Source of the DNA: Lachnospiraceae bacterium
GTDB taxonomy: Bacteria; Bacillota; Clostridia; Lachnospirales; Lachnospiraceae
Assembly: GCA_003507655.1 (NCBI GenBank)
Contig: DNUZ01000031.1
Span: 18,411-82,410 of the forward strand
Direction: 5' to 3'
DNA length: 64,000 bases
Shown: piece after piece, positions 54,129 through 63,993 of the stretch
How the letters are laid out: every line of letters begins with the position of its first letter
Position numbering within the stretch: position 1 is the stretch's first letter
The notes under the pieces: generated by a model
Databases searched by the model: none
Told to the model about the DNA's origin: nothing
What the model saw: only the letters and a program-made list of their open reading frames with translations
Made by a program: the position numbers and the translations under genes

Positions 54129-54998
54129 ATGAAATTAAGCCAGATTCTTGGTAAAGATAAAATCACATTGTCATTTGAAGTATTTCCACCCAAAACAGAG
54201 GCGAATTACGAAGCCGTGAAAAAAGCAGCATTGGATGTTGCGGCGTTAAATCCAAGTTATATGAGTGTTACCTACGGTGCGGGCGGAAGCACCAGAGCGA
54301 ATACAGTACAGATCGCATCGGCAATACAGCAGCAGTATGGGATCACTGCAATTTCCCATCTTACCTGCGTCGGAGCAACGAAAGAAGACATCGACCATAC
54401 ACTGGATTCTATGAAAGAAGCAGGAATAGAAAATGTACTGGCACTTCGGGGCGACCGGCCAAAGGATTTTGAAGGAGAACCGTTTACAGATTTTCACTAT
54501 GCATCCGAGTTAGTAGAGCATATCAAAGCAAGAGGAGATTTTTGCGTAGGAGGTGCCTGCTATCCGGAAGGGCATGTAGATGCCCATAATAAAAAAGAAG
54601 ACATTACATATCTAAAGAAAAAAGTAGATGCGGGATGTGACTACCTCACAACCCAGATGTTTTTTGACAACAACATCTATTATAATTTCCTCTACCGGGT
54701 CAGGGAAAAAGGGATCACGGTACCGATCATACCGGGAATCATGCCGATCACAAGAGCGTCACAGGTAAAGACAGCCTGTACGTTAGCGGGAACGAACATG
54801 CCGGAAAGATTCCGAAATCTGGTGGACTGCTTCGGGGACAATCCAAAAGCGATGCAGCAGGCAGGAATTGCTTATGCGACCGATCAGATCATCGATTTGA
54901 TCGCAAATGGAATCCATAACATCCATGTGTATTCGATGAATAAACCGGAAGTAGCGGCAGGAATCCAAAAGAACCTGTCGGAGATCATCCATGATTAA
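54129..54998 (+). CDS. metF: Methylenetetrahydrofolate reductase
   Basis: Reduces 5,10-methylene-THF to 5-methyl-THF, the methyl donor for MetH. 289 residues, a single FAD-binding TIM barrel. The active-site Glu lies in SFEVFPPKTE, and YGAGGST, LALRGDRP, GGACYPEGH and TTQMFFDN are family landmarks. AAGGAGG lies before the ATG. It overlaps the next gene by 8 bases and heads the methionine operon. Confidence 0.95.
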   Translation: MKLSQILGKDKITLSFEVFPPKTEANYEAVKKAALDVAALNPSYMSVTYGAGGSTRANTVQIASAIQQQYGITAISHLTCVGATKEDIDHTLDSMKEAGIENVLALRGDRPKDFEGEPFTDFHYASELVEHIKARGDFCVGGACYPEGHVDAHNKKEDITYLKKKVDAGCDYLTTQMFFDNNIYYNFLYRVREKGITVPIIPGIMPITRASQVKTACTLAGTNMPERFRNLVDCFGDNPKAMQQAGIAYATDQIIDLIANGIHNIHVYSMNKPEVAAGIQKNLSEIIHD

Positions 54999-55632
54999 TA
55001 AAAAAGAGGTAGAGCGGTACTTAGGATATGGGAAAAATAATCCGGATGAGCGGACAACAGAACTGATAGAGGAATGTATCCGACAGATAGAAAAAATAGC
55101 ACAGCCCCGGTCGATATACAGGATCTTCGATTTAAAATTAAAAGAAGATCAGATAGAAGCGGCGGGAATGAAGATGCAGAGCAGAAATCTGGCAAAAAAC
55201 TTAAGAGGCTGTGAAAAAATCGTATTTTTTGCAGCAACCTTAGGAAACGAGCCGGACATATTAATGAACCGGTATTCCAGACTGCAGATCAGCAAGGCAG
55301 CAGTATTGCAGGCAGTCGGGGCAGCGGCGATCGAGGACTATTGTAACCAATGCCAGAAAAAAATCGAAGAACAGGCAGCGGCAGAAGGTTTTTATGTAAG
55401 ATCCAGATACAGTCCGGGATATGGAGATCTGTCCTTAACCTATCAGGCAGAATTTTTAAGAGTGTTAGAAGCAACTAAAAAAATCGGGATCGTACTCTCG
55501 GAGGGCGGAGTTATGATACCGGAAAAATCGGTAACAGCGGTTATGGGACTGAGCAGGGAGCAGACTAAATGCCATATCGAGGGCTGCGAGTCCTGTAGAA
55601 ATAAAAACTGTGCATACAGACGGCAAGACTAA
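54991..55632 (+). CDS. Stand-alone MetH reactivation domain protein
   Basis: 213 residues that match the SAM-binding activation domain normally at the C-terminus of cobalamin-dependent methionine synthase. The signature RSRYSPGYGDLSL (about 134-146) contacts SAM and cobalamin. A Cys-rich end, GCESCRNKNCAYR, replaces the usual terminus. It should reactivate oxidised cob(II)alamin on the MetH encoded next door. Gene order metF-activation-metH and the overlapping start support this. Confidence 0.9.
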   Translation: MINKKEVERYLGYGKNNPDERTTELIEECIRQIEKIAQPRSIYRIFDLKLKEDQIEAAGMKMQSRNLAKNLRGCEKIVFFAATLGNEPDILMNRYSRLQISKAAVLQAVGAAAIEDYCNQCQKKIEEQAAAEGFYVRSRYSPGYGDLSLTYQAEFLRVLEATKKIGIVLSEGGVMIPEKSVTAVMGLSREQTKCHIEGCESCRNKNCAYRRQD

Positions 55633-55641
55633 GAGGTAACT

Positions 55642-58014
55642 ATGACGATCAGAGAAGAAATAGGAAAAAGAATACTGTTTTTTGATGGAGGAATGGGAAC
55701 ACTTCTTCAGGAACAGGGATTACAGGCAGGAGAACTTCCGGAAACATGGAATCTGAAGAATCCGGAGCCGATCATACAGATACATAAAGCGTATTTAGCG
55801 GCAGGGGCAGACATCATATTGGCGAACACTTTTGGCGCCAACCGCTTTAAATACGGAGAAGATTTAGAAAAAATCGTAACGGCGGGAGTAGCAAATGCAA
55901 AAAAAGCCGTAGCAGAGAGTGGAAAAAAAGCATATGTAGCCTTAGACATCGGCTCCACCGGAAAACTCTTAAAGCCGATGGGAACCCTGGATTTTGAAGA
56001 GGCAGTCGGGGTATTTGCAGAGATCATCCGAGTGGGAGAAAAAGCAGGAGCGGATCTCATCCTGACAGAGACCATGAGCGATACCTATGAACTGAAAGCA
56101 GCAGTATTAGCGGCAAAAGAGAATTCCACATTGCCGATCATGGCAACGGTCATCTTTGACGAAAGCAAAAAGATGTTGACGGGAGCCAGTCCGCAGGTAG
56201 TAGTGTCACTGTTAGAAGGACTTGGGGTAGACGCTCTGGGGATCAACTGCGGCCTTGGACCAAAACAGATGAAAGAGATCGTAAAAGAACTGCTGAAATA
56301 TGCCTCCATACCGGTGATTGTCAATCCAAATGCGGGACTTCCGCGTTCGGAAAACGGAAAGACCGTCTTCGACGTAGGAGCAGAGGAATTTGCCGAAGAC
56401 ATGGAAGAGATTGTAACCATGGGAGCCTGGTTCGCCGGAGGCTGTTGTGGAACCACGCCTGCGCATATACAGGCAATGGTAGAAAAATGCAAAGAAATCA
56501 CACCGGTGCCGATCACACCGAAGAACTATACCTTTGTTACCTCCTACTCTACGGCAGTTGAATTAGGCGGCAGACCGGTCATCATCGGAGAGCGTATCAA
56601 TCCTACCGGAAAGTCCAAATTTAAACAGGCGCTCAGGAATCACAACATCGACTACATCTTAGAAGAAGGGGTCAAACAGGAAGACTCCGGTGCACATATC
56701 TTAGATGTCAACGTAGGACTGCCGGAAATTGACGAAGCAGCCATGATGGAAACGATCGTTTACGAACTGCAGAGCATCATGCCGATCCCGCTTCAGATCG
56801 ATACCACGAATATGGAAGCAATGGAACGGGCGCTCAGGATCTATAACGGGAAACCGATGATCAACTCCGTCAATGGAAAAGCAGAGATCATGGAACAGGT
56901 ATTTCCGCTTGTAAAAAAATATGGAGGAGTCGTAGTCGGACTGGCGTTAGATGAAGATGGCATTCCGGACACCACCGAGGGCAGACTTGCGATAGCTGAA
57001 AAAATATATCAGACAGGTGAAAAATACGGGATCAGCAGAAAAGATATCGTCATCGATGCCTTGGTTATGACTATGAGTACAAATAACGAGTCCGCAAAGA
57101 TCACGTTAGATACCGTAAAAGAGATCACGGCAAGAGGTGGAAAAACCGTGCTTGGCGTGTCGAATATATCCTTTGGACTGCCGCAGCGTGAGCTGATCAA
57201 TGCAGCATTTTTTACAATGGCAATGAACAACGGACTCTCGGCAGGGATCATCAATCCGAATGCAAAAGCCATGCGGCAGGCATACGACACCTTCTGTGTA
57301 CTTGGCGGCTATGATGCCCAGTGCATGAATTATATCGAAAACTATGCCGTAACCGATGCCCCGAATGCAGCGGCAAAACCGGCAGCAGCGAAGCTCAATC
57401 TGACCGACAGCATCATCAAAGGCTTAAAAGATCAGGTGTACCGGGCAACGGAAGAAGAACTAAAGACAAAAGAACCGATGGAGATCATCAATGGGGAACT
57501 GGTTCCGGCACTGGATGTAGTCGGACAGGGATTTGAAAAAGGAACCATGTTCCTGCCACAGCTTTTAATGAGTGCAGAAGCAGCCAAGGCAGGGTTCGAG
57601 GCGATCCGGCAGTATGTGCAGAGTCACGGAGAAGCACAGGAGAAAAAAGCAACGATCGTCATTGCTACCGTCAAAGGAGACATCCACGATATCGGAAAAA
57701 ATATCGTAAAAGTCCTGTTAGAGAACTATGGATATGAAGTCATAGACCTCGGAAAAGACGTGCCGCCGGAAAAAATCGTAGAAACCGTCGTGGATAAACA
57801 TGCGCCGCTGGTCGGACTGAGTGCATTAATGACAACCACGGTAGTCAATATGGAAGAAAGTATCAAAGAACTGCACAAAGAAGCACCATGGTGCAAGATC
57901 ATGGTTGGCGGAGCGGTGCTGACACAGGAATATGCAGACATGATAGGGGCAGATTTTTATGGAAAAGATGCCATGCAGTCTGTATATTATGCCGAAAGAC
58001 TTCTAAATAGCTGA
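55642..58014 (+). CDS. metH: Cobalamin-dependent methionine synthase lacking the reactivation domain
   Basis: 790 residues in the order homocysteine-binding barrel (about 1-290, with zinc ligands in INCG and GGCCGTTP), methyl-THF-binding pterin barrel (about 320-570, VIIGERINPTGKSKFK and DVNVGLPEID), cap helices, and cobalamin-binding Rossmann domain (about 660-790). The B12 base-off His is in VKGDIHDIGKNIV. The classic fourth domain is missing and is supplied by the preceding gene. AGAGGTAAC lies before the ATG. Confidence 0.95.
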   Translation: MTIREEIGKRILFFDGGMGTLLQEQGLQAGELPETWNLKNPEPIIQIHKAYLAAGADIILANTFGANRFKYGEDLEKIVTAGVANAKKAVAESGKKAYVALDIGSTGKLLKPMGTLDFEEAVGVFAEIIRVGEKAGADLILTETMSDTYELKAAVLAAKENSTLPIMATVIFDESKKMLTGASPQVVVSLLEGLGVDALGINCGLGPKQMKEIVKELLKYASIPVIVNPNAGLPRSENGKTVFDVGAEEFAEDMEEIVTMGAWFAGGCCGTTPAHIQAMVEKCKEITPVPITPKNYTFVTSYSTAVELGGRPVIIGERINPTGKSKFKQALRNHNIDYILEEGVKQEDSGAHILDVNVGLPEIDEAAMMETIVYELQSIMPIPLQIDTTNMEAMERALRIYNGKPMINSVNGKAEIMEQVFPLVKKYGGVVVGLALDEDGIPDTTEGRLAIAEKIYQTGEKYGISRKDIVIDALVMTMSTNNESAKITLDTVKEITARGGKTVLGVSNISFGLPQRELINAAFFTMAMNNGLSAGIINPNAKAMRQAYDTFCVLGGYDAQCMNYIENYAVTDAPNAAAKPAAAKLNLTDSIIKGLKDQVYRATEEELKTKEPMEIINGELVPALDVVGQGFEKGTMFLPQLLMSAEAAKAGFEAIRQYVQSHGEAQEKKATIVIATVKGDIHDIGKNIVKVLLENYGYEVIDLGKDVPPEKIVETVVDKHAPLVGLSALMTTTVVNMEESIKELHKEAPWCKIMVGGAVLTQEYADMIGADFYGKDAMQSVYYAERLLNS

Positions 58015-58076
58015 CAGAACGCATGATTTTGTGATATTCTGTAAGAAAGGATTAGCAGATCATGCGGGAGGAAGTC

Positions 58077-59099
58077 ATGGCAGAACGGTCAAAACAGAAA
58101 TTAAAACTCATCTATTTGATGCAGATCTTAATGGAAAAGACAGATGAAACGCACAGTATCACTATGGCGGAGATGATAACTGCCTTAAAGGCATATGGGA
58201 TTACGGCAGAGCGGAAGAGTCTGTATGACGATATTGAATGCCTGCGTACCTATGGACTGGAAATTATCGGAACGCAGGAAGGCAGAACTTATTGTTATCA
58301 GGTAGTTAACCGGCAGTTTGAATTGGCAGAATTGAAACTGCTGGTTGACTCTGTGCAGTCTGCAAGATTTATTACAGCCAAAAAGACAAATGAGCTGATC
58401 AAAAAAATAGAAGGATTAGCAAGTAAGTATGAGGCATCCAAACTGCATCGTCAGGTCTATGTGACACAGCGGGTAAAAACCATAAACGAAAGCATCTATT
58501 ATAATGTAGATGCCATTCATACGGCAATCGCCGAAAATTCCCAGATCACATTCCAGTATTTTCAATGGAATGTCAAAAAAGAAATGGAGCTTCGCAAAGG
58601 CGGAGCACTCTATAGAGTCAGTCCGTGGGCGCTATCCTGTGATGATGAAAATTATTACATGATCGCTTATGATGACGTAGAAGAAAAAATCAAACACTTT
58701 CGCGTGGATAAAATGCTCCATATCGAAATGAACGGCAAAAAACGCGAAGGAAAACAGGTATTCCAATGCTTTGACATAGCCGTGTACTCCAGAAAAATGT
58801 TTGGAATGTATGGCGGTGAAGAGCAGTTGGTAAAAATACAATGTGTCAATAAATTAGCCGGAGTCATCATAGACCGCTTTGGAAAAGAAATATCCATGAT
58901 ACCGGTAGATGGGAAGCATTTTACTGCAAGCGTCCGGGTAGCGGTCAGCCGCCAGTTCCTGTCATGGGTCATGGCATTGGGTGAGGGGGCGAAAATCGTA
59001 GGGCCGGAGCCGGTAGTAGAGCAGGTCCGGGAAGAAACAAAACGCCTGATGCAGCAATATGACATAAAAACAGATTCATATAAAAATAAAACAACGTGA
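58077..59099 (+). CDS. WYL-domain transcriptional regulator
   Basis: 340 residues. The N-terminal winged helix (SKQKLKLIYLMQILMEKTDETHSITMAEMITALKAYGITAERKSLYDDIECLRTYGLEI) is followed by a WYL domain (about 140-220) and the WCX C-terminal extension. WYL domains bind small ligands or nucleic acid ends. The frame opens at ATG 58062; ATG 58077, 5 bases after GGGAGG, gives the usual MAERSKQK start. It sits 33 bases before the BceR-like gene and may belong to that unit. Confidence 0.88.
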   Translation: MAERSKQKLKLIYLMQILMEKTDETHSITMAEMITALKAYGITAERKSLYDDIECLRTYGLEIIGTQEGRTYCYQVVNRQFELAELKLLVDSVQSARFITAKKTNELIKKIEGLASKYEASKLHRQVYVTQRVKTINESIYYNVDAIHTAIAENSQITFQYFQWNVKKEMELRKGGALYRVSPWALSCDDENYYMIAYDDVEEKIKHFRVDKMLHIEMNGKKREGKQVFQCFDIAVYSRKMFGMYGGEEQLVKIQCVNKLAGVIIDRFGKEISMIPVDGKHFTASVRVAVSRQFLSWVMALGEGAKIVGPEPVVEQVREETKRLMQQYDIKTDSYKNKTT

Positions 59100-59131
59100 A
59101 AACAAATTAAAATATATAGCGAGGAAGAATC

Positions 59132-59803
59132 ATGTACAAAATCTTTATGGTAGAAGATGATGAGATCATAGCAAGAAGCATACGGGAACATCTGCAGGCA
59201 TGGAATTATGACGTATGCTGCGTAGAAGATTTTTCCAATGTAGTAGCAGAATTTGTCCGTTTTGACCCACAACTGGTGCTTATGGACATTACCCTGCCAT
59301 TTTTTAACGGATACCATTGGTGCAGTGAAATCCGAAAAATATCGAAAGTACCGGTCATCTTTCTGTCCTCAGCGGCAGATAACATGAACATCGTCATGGC
59401 GGTCAATATGGGAGCGGATGATTTTATACCAAAACCGTTTGATCTCGAAGTGCTCACGGTTAAGATCCAGGCAATGCTGCGCCGCAGCTACGATTTTGCC
59501 GGAACAGGCAGTATGTTAGAGCATAAAGGAGCGATCCTGAATCTGAACGAGACAACGCTGACCTATCAGGAGCAAAAGATAGAATTGACGAAAAACGAAT
59601 TTCGTATCTTAGAGATATTAATGGAAAATAAAGAAAAAGTCGTATCCAGGGAAACGCTGATGACAAAGCTATGGGAAAGTGATAACTATGTAGATGAAAA
59701 TACACTTTCCGTCAATGTGAACCGGTTGAGAAAAAAATTAGAAGCCTTGGGATTGGAAGAATTTATACTTACAAAGAAAGGAATAGGGTATCGTCTGGGA
59801 TGA
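59132..59803 (+). CDS. BceR-like response regulator
   Basis: 223 residues. The receiver domain has the phospho-acceptor Asp52 in LVLMDITLP. The C-terminal OmpR-type winged helix (LTKNEFRILEILMENKEKVVSRETLMTKLW through LTKKGIGYRL) follows. Its closest layout is that of BceR, which turns on a peptide-detoxifying ABC transporter when the transporter meets its antibiotic. It overlaps the kinase gene by 4 bases. An operator fitting BceR-like proteins lies before the transporter genes. Confidence 0.92.
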   Translation: MYKIFMVEDDEIIARSIREHLQAWNYDVCCVEDFSNVVAEFVRFDPQLVLMDITLPFFNGYHWCSEIRKISKVPVIFLSSAADNMNIVMAVNMGADDFIPKPFDLEVLTVKIQAMLRRSYDFAGTGSMLEHKGAILNLNETTLTYQEQKIELTKNEFRILEILMENKEKVVSRETLMTKLWESDNYVDENTLSVNVNRLRKKLEALGLEEFILTKKGIGYRLG

Positions 59804-60789
59804 AACTTTGGAGTTCATATCTGAAAAGAAATTTAGGATGGATAGCGGTCATATTGCTGACGATTTTTTCCATGTCCGTGATCGTAGAACTGAATGGCGT
59901 TCATATATCAGAGTGGATATATGGAACAATTCTCTGCATCTTTTTTTTACTGGTGATCGGAGGGGTGGATTTTTACCTCTATTATAGAAGACATCGGAAT
60001 CTGCAAAAAATGCAGGAAATCGTAAAAATTTCCGTGAATGCATTGGATATGCCGAAGGATCAGATAGAAGAAGATTATCAGAAACTGTTACAGCTTGTGC
60101 ATGAAGATAAAGTAAAGGCAGTCAATGACTTAGAATCCGGGAGAAAAGATATGGCAGAGTATTACACCATGTGGGTGCATCAGATTAAGACACCCATTGC
60201 AGCAATGCGTCTGCTGTTGCAGTCAGAGGACACGCCAAAGAGCAGGGAATGTGCGGAGGAACTGTTTCATATAGAACAGTATGTAGAGATGGCATTGCAT
60301 TACAGCAGGCTGGATTCAGACACCACCGATTTTGTCATTCAAAAGAATTCATTAGATGAGATTGTGCGGGAGGCAGTCCGAAAATATGCCAAACTGTTTA
60401 TCCGTAAAAAAATCCGCTTAGATTACCAGCCGTTAAATATTGAAGTGCTGACGGATGAAAAGTGGTTAGAGTTCGTGATCGAACAGATACTTTCTAATGC
60501 CGTAAAATACACACCGAAAGGCACCGTTTCTATTTATATGGAAAATGAAGACACACTTATAATAGAAGATACCGGGATCGGGATACGGGCAGAAGACTTA
60601 CCGAGAGTCTGCGAGCGGGGCTACACCGGCTATAACGGGCATAGCGATAAACGCTCAACCGGGATCGGACTGTATCTTTGCCGCAGAGTATTAGAGCAAA
60701 TGTCCCACAGTATAGAAATAGAATCGGAAATGGGAAAAGGAACGCGGGTGAAGATCGGATTGATCACAAAAGAACGCATTCATGAGTAA
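59800..60789 (+). CDS. BceS-like intramembrane-sensing histidine kinase
   Basis: 329 residues. Two membrane helices (about 12-30 and 38-60) have almost no extracellular loop between them, the hallmark of this kinase class, which senses through the ABC transporter and not directly. The H-box is MWVHQIKTPIAAMRLLL with His127; the N box is EQILSNAVKYTPKG and the G box KRSTGIGLYLCRRV. It phosphorylates the BceR-like regulator encoded upstream. Confidence 0.93.
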   Translation: MKLWSSYLKRNLGWIAVILLTIFSMSVIVELNGVHISEWIYGTILCIFFLLVIGGVDFYLYYRRHRNLQKMQEIVKISVNALDMPKDQIEEDYQKLLQLVHEDKVKAVNDLESGRKDMAEYYTMWVHQIKTPIAAMRLLLQSEDTPKSRECAEELFHIEQYVEMALHYSRLDSDTTDFVIQKNSLDEIVREAVRKYAKLFIRKKIRLDYQPLNIEVLTDEKWLEFVIEQILSNAVKYTPKGTVSIYMENEDTLIIEDTGIGIRAEDLPRVCERGYTGYNGHSDKRSTGIGLYLCRRVLEQMSHSIEIESEMGKGTRVKIGLITKERIHE

Positions 60790-60790
60790 T

Positions 60791-60806
60791 CTTACAGGAA
60801 TGTAAG
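60791..60806 (+). promoter_or_regulatory. BceR-type operator upstream of the transporter genes
   Basis: CTTACA-GGAA-TGTAAG is a perfect 6-4-6 palindrome. It fits the TNACA-N4-TGTAA pattern known for BceR-like regulators. A second inverted repeat (AAGGGAAAATGT, 60812-60823 and 60842-60853) and a -10-like TATACT (60859-60864) follow. Confidence 0.72.
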
Positions 60807-60911
60807 AAACAAAGGGAAAATGTAAGCCGGATGAATGGCAGACATTTTCCCTTCTTGTTATACTGGGAACATAAAAGAGCGCGCGAAGAAAATCAGGAGG
60901 AAAAAGAGAAT

Positions 60912-61679
60912 ATGTCAATATTAGAGGTCAATCACTTAAAAAAAATATACACCACACGTTTTTCAGGAAATCAGGTACAGGCATTAAGCAACTTAAGTTT
61001 TTCCGTAGAGGAAGGTGAGTATGTAGCGATCATGGGAGAATCCGGTTCCGGAAAAACAACCTTATTAAACATCTTAGCAGCACTGGATAAACCGACCGGT
61101 GGAGAAGTCCTGTTAAATGGAAAGAACATCGTAGAGATCAACGAAAAAGAAATCTCTGCATTTCGAAGAGAAAATTTAGGATTTGTCTTTCAGGACTTTA
61201 ACTTATTAGATAACTTCTCCTTAAAAGATAACATTCTGCTGCCGCTGGTCTTATCCGGTGTCCAGTATCCGGAAATGGAAAAAAGACTGCATCCGATCAC
61301 AAAACGGTTAGGGATTGAAGAACTCTTAGAAAAATATCCGTATGAAGTTTCGGGAGGACAAAAACAGAGAACCGCCGTGGCAAGAGCCTTGATCAGCCGA
61401 CCACAGTTAGTTCTTGCAGATGAACCCACCGGAGCACTTGACTCAAAAGCAGCCGACGAATTGCTGCAGTTATTCAATGCGGTCAATCAGGAGGGACAGA
61501 CCATTTTAATGGTAACACATAGTACCAAAGCAGCCAGCCATGCAAAAAGAGTCCTGTTTATCAAAGACGGCGAAGTGTTCCATCAGTTATACCGTGGAAA
61601 CATGAACAACGAAGAACTTTATGCAAAAATTTCAGATACACTGACAATGTTAACGACGGGCGGTGAACAAAATGAATAA
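60912..61679 (+). CDS. BceA-like ABC transporter ATP-binding protein
   Basis: 255 residues. Walker A GESGSGKT (Gly42 to Lys48), Q-loop VFQDFNLLDNF, signature VSGGQKQR, Walker B LVLADEPTGALD and the His switch (VTHSTKAA) are all intact. It works with the FtsX-type permease encoded next. Peptide antibiotics such as bacitracin-like or lantibiotic compounds are the usual targets, but the specificity cannot be read here. AGGAGG lies before the ATG at 60912; the frame is open from 60831. Confidence 0.95.
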   Translation: MSILEVNHLKKIYTTRFSGNQVQALSNLSFSVEEGEYVAIMGESGSGKTTLLNILAALDKPTGGEVLLNGKNIVEINEKEISAFRRENLGFVFQDFNLLDNFSLKDNILLPLVLSGVQYPEMEKRLHPITKRLGIEELLEKYPYEVSGGQKQRTAVARALISRPQLVLADEPTGALDSKAADELLQLFNAVNQEGQTILMVTHSTKAASHAKRVLFIKDGEVFHQLYRGNMNNEELYAKISDTLTMLTTGGEQNE

Positions 61680-63678
61680 AGGAATGTATACAAAACTTGC
61701 GATCACCAATATCAAAAATAACAGGCAGTTTTATTTCCCATATCTGCTGACCGGGATCATAACCGTAGCCATGTTTTACATCATGTGCGCATTAGAAAGC
61801 AATCCGGGGATACAGAGCATGCCGGGAGCAAAGGATTTGGGACTGATCCTCCGTCTGGGAATCGGTGTGATCGGAATCTTTGCAGTCATCTTCCTGTTTT
61901 ATACAAACAGTTTCATCATAAAACGCAGGAAAAAAGAACTCGGGATCTATAACATTCTGGGAATGGAAAAAAGACATATTGCAAAAATTTTATCAAAAGA
62001 AGCATTTTTTACAGCAATAATAGCAATTGGCGGAGGACTGGTAACAGGCGTATTATTTCATAAGTTAGCGTGTATGCTCCTCTACCGCATGATAGGATTT
62101 AACGGAGGAATCACATTTTCCTTTTCAAAAAAAGGTGTTATGATAACAGCTATTCTGTTTGCGATCGTCTATCTGTTAACGTACATCTATGATCTGTTTC
62201 AGGTGCAGCTTGCCAATCCGATAGAGCTTTTACAGTCAGGAAATAAAGGTGAGCGGGAGCCAAAGACCAAAGCGATCATGGCAGTGCTTGGAGTTCTCTG
62301 CCTTGGCACGGGATATTTCATAGCAATTACAACTAAGAATCCGATCAAAGCACTGACCCTGTTTTTTGTAGCAGTCATCCTTGTAATTATCGGAACCTAT
62401 CTGCTGTTTACGGCAGGAAGCATCGCTTTGTTAAAAATTTTACGCCGCAACAAAGGATACTATTATCAGACCAAGCATTTTACATCCGTATCGGGAATGA
62501 TTTACCGGATGAAACAAAACGCAGTGGGACTTGCAAACATCTGCATCTTATCCACCATGGTATTGGTAGCCGTATCGACAACAGTCAGTCTCTATGTAGG
62601 TATTGAGGATATCATGAAAGAACGATATCCAAATGAGATCAATATCAGTGCCTATTATGATACAGGAGCACCGGCAGAAGATAGTATCGCACCGATCGTG
62701 GAAAAAAGTGTCAAAGAGAGTGGAAGAAAGATCCGACATGAGGAAGACTATCTTGAATTATATTTTGCGGCGATCAAAGACCAGGGACAGTATTCTTTAG
62801 ATAAAGAAAAAGTAAAAACAGCCGGCGACCGCGTCAGCGGATTTGTGGTATTGACCAGAGAAGATTGTAAAAAAAAGTATAACGAAGAAATACCGGAGCT
62901 GGCAGAAAACGAAGTTGCTCTGTTCACGATCAAGAAGACAGACATGGACACACTCGTATTAGAAAACAGAAGTTACCATGTAAAAGAGATCAAACAGTTT
63001 CAAAACACAGAAGATTTCGAGACCATAGCAGATATGATGGATGAGTATTACTATGTTATTGTAAATGATGTGCAGGACATGGAACGCCTGTGGCAGTTAC
63101 AAAAAGACATCTATCAGGAAAATTCCAGCTCCATCTCAAGACAAGTCCGACTGGATATAGATGGAGACAGCGAGCAGAAAAAAGAATGTTTTGAAAACAT
63201 CAAGACTGCACTGGGACCGGAACAGGCAAAAGCAAGGATATTGATCGACAGCCGCCAGTCAAGTCTGGATGAATTTTATCAGATATATGGAGGTTTCCTC
63301 TTCTTAGGACTGTTCCTTGGAATCCTGTTTTTAATGATCACCGTATTGATCATCTTCTACAAACAGATATCAGAAGGCTACGATGACAAAGAAAGATTCT
63401 CCATTATGGAAAAAGTAGGAATGAGCAATGACGAAGTCAAGGCAACCATCCGCTCCCAGGTAAGGACGGTGTTCTTCTTACCGATCCTCATGGCAGCAAT
63501 CCATGTGGGAATGGCATTCCCGATGATAAAAAGATTACTGTCCCTGTTTGGCTTGAGCAACACGGCACTTTTTGCCGGTTGTATGGCAGGAACGATTCTT
63601 GTATTTGCACTGATCTATCTGTTGGTATTTTTAAAGACATCCAAAACCTACTATAAAATTGTAGGCGAGCAGGTATAA
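61672..63678 (+). CDS. BceB-like FtsX-family permease
   Basis: 668 residues with about ten membrane helices: one at the N-terminus, clusters at about 50-175 and 205-310, and four at the C-terminus (about 535-660). A large extracytoplasmic domain (about 315-530), between helices 7 and 8, is typical of peptide-sensing BceB proteins and decides the antibiotic bound. The ATG overlaps the stop of the ATPase gene (ATGAATAA). An in-frame GTG lies 9 bases earlier. Confidence 0.94.
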   Translation: MNKGMYTKLAITNIKNNRQFYFPYLLTGIITVAMFYIMCALESNPGIQSMPGAKDLGLILRLGIGVIGIFAVIFLFYTNSFIIKRRKKELGIYNILGMEKRHIAKILSKEAFFTAIIAIGGGLVTGVLFHKLACMLLYRMIGFNGGITFSFSKKGVMITAILFAIVYLLTYIYDLFQVQLANPIELLQSGNKGEREPKTKAIMAVLGVLCLGTGYFIAITTKNPIKALTLFFVAVILVIIGTYLLFTAGSIALLKILRRNKGYYYQTKHFTSVSGMIYRMKQNAVGLANICILSTMVLVAVSTTVSLYVGIEDIMKERYPNEINISAYYDTGAPAEDSIAPIVEKSVKESGRKIRHEEDYLELYFAAIKDQGQYSLDKEKVKTAGDRVSGFVVLTREDCKKKYNEEIPELAENEVALFTIKKTDMDTLVLENRSYHVKEIKQFQNTEDFETIADMMDEYYYVIVNDVQDMERLWQLQKDIYQENSSSISRQVRLDIDGDSEQKKECFENIKTALGPEQAKARILIDSRQSSLDEFYQIYGGFLFLGLFLGILFLMITVLIIFYKQISEGYDDKERFSIMEKVGMSNDEVKATIRSQVRTVFFLPILMAAIHVGMAFPMIKRLLSLFGLSNTALFAGCMAGTILVFALIYLLVFLKTSKTYYKIVGEQV

Positions 63679-63708
63679 AAACCGGTGAAAAGATAAAAAC
63701 TTACTTAG

Positions 63709-63748
63709 TGGCAGGATTCTCAATGCTATTAGTATAAGAATCCTGCCA
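63709..63748 (+). terminator. Terminator-like stem-loop after the BceAB genes
   Basis: A 12-bp perfect stem TGGCAGGATTCT / AGAATCCTGCCA with a 16-base loop, no clear T-run. Confidence 0.65.
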
Positions 63749-63810
63749 TAATGAGTATCATAATGTCCCGATACAGTGAATGATTATAAAACAATCACCA
63801 TAACGCACCA

Positions 63811-63840
63811 GTAGCAGAGCTGTTGAAACAGTTCTGCTAC
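63811..63840. terminator. Second stem-loop in the right-hand gap
   Basis: GTAGCAGA(G)CTGTT pairs with (A)ACAG(T)TCTGCTAC, about 13 bp with one mismatch and a 3-base loop. The rest of the gap 63679-64000 holds no gene. Confidence 0.5.
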
Positions 63841-63902
63841 TGCAATATATCCGGCAATGTGGATAGCCTTGTCGATATAAATAAAAAAAGTGAAAAAAAG
63901 AG

Positions 63903-63993
63903 TTGACAGGCATAAAGTTTGGTGCTATTATAAAAGTCCACCGCGCAATGGTGCGGTGCGAAAGAAATAAAAAAATGAAAAAACCTGTTGACA
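63903..63993 (+). promoter_or_regulatory. Tandem strong promoters at the window edge, rRNA-operon-like
   Basis: TTGACA (63903), 17 bases, TATTAT (63926-63931). Then an 8-bp hairpin CACCGCGC/GTGCGGTG (63939-63958), and a second TTGACA at 63988-63993 whose -10 lies beyond the window. Paired consensus promoters with a G/C-rich hairpin between them are usual before rRNA operons. Confidence 0.55.
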
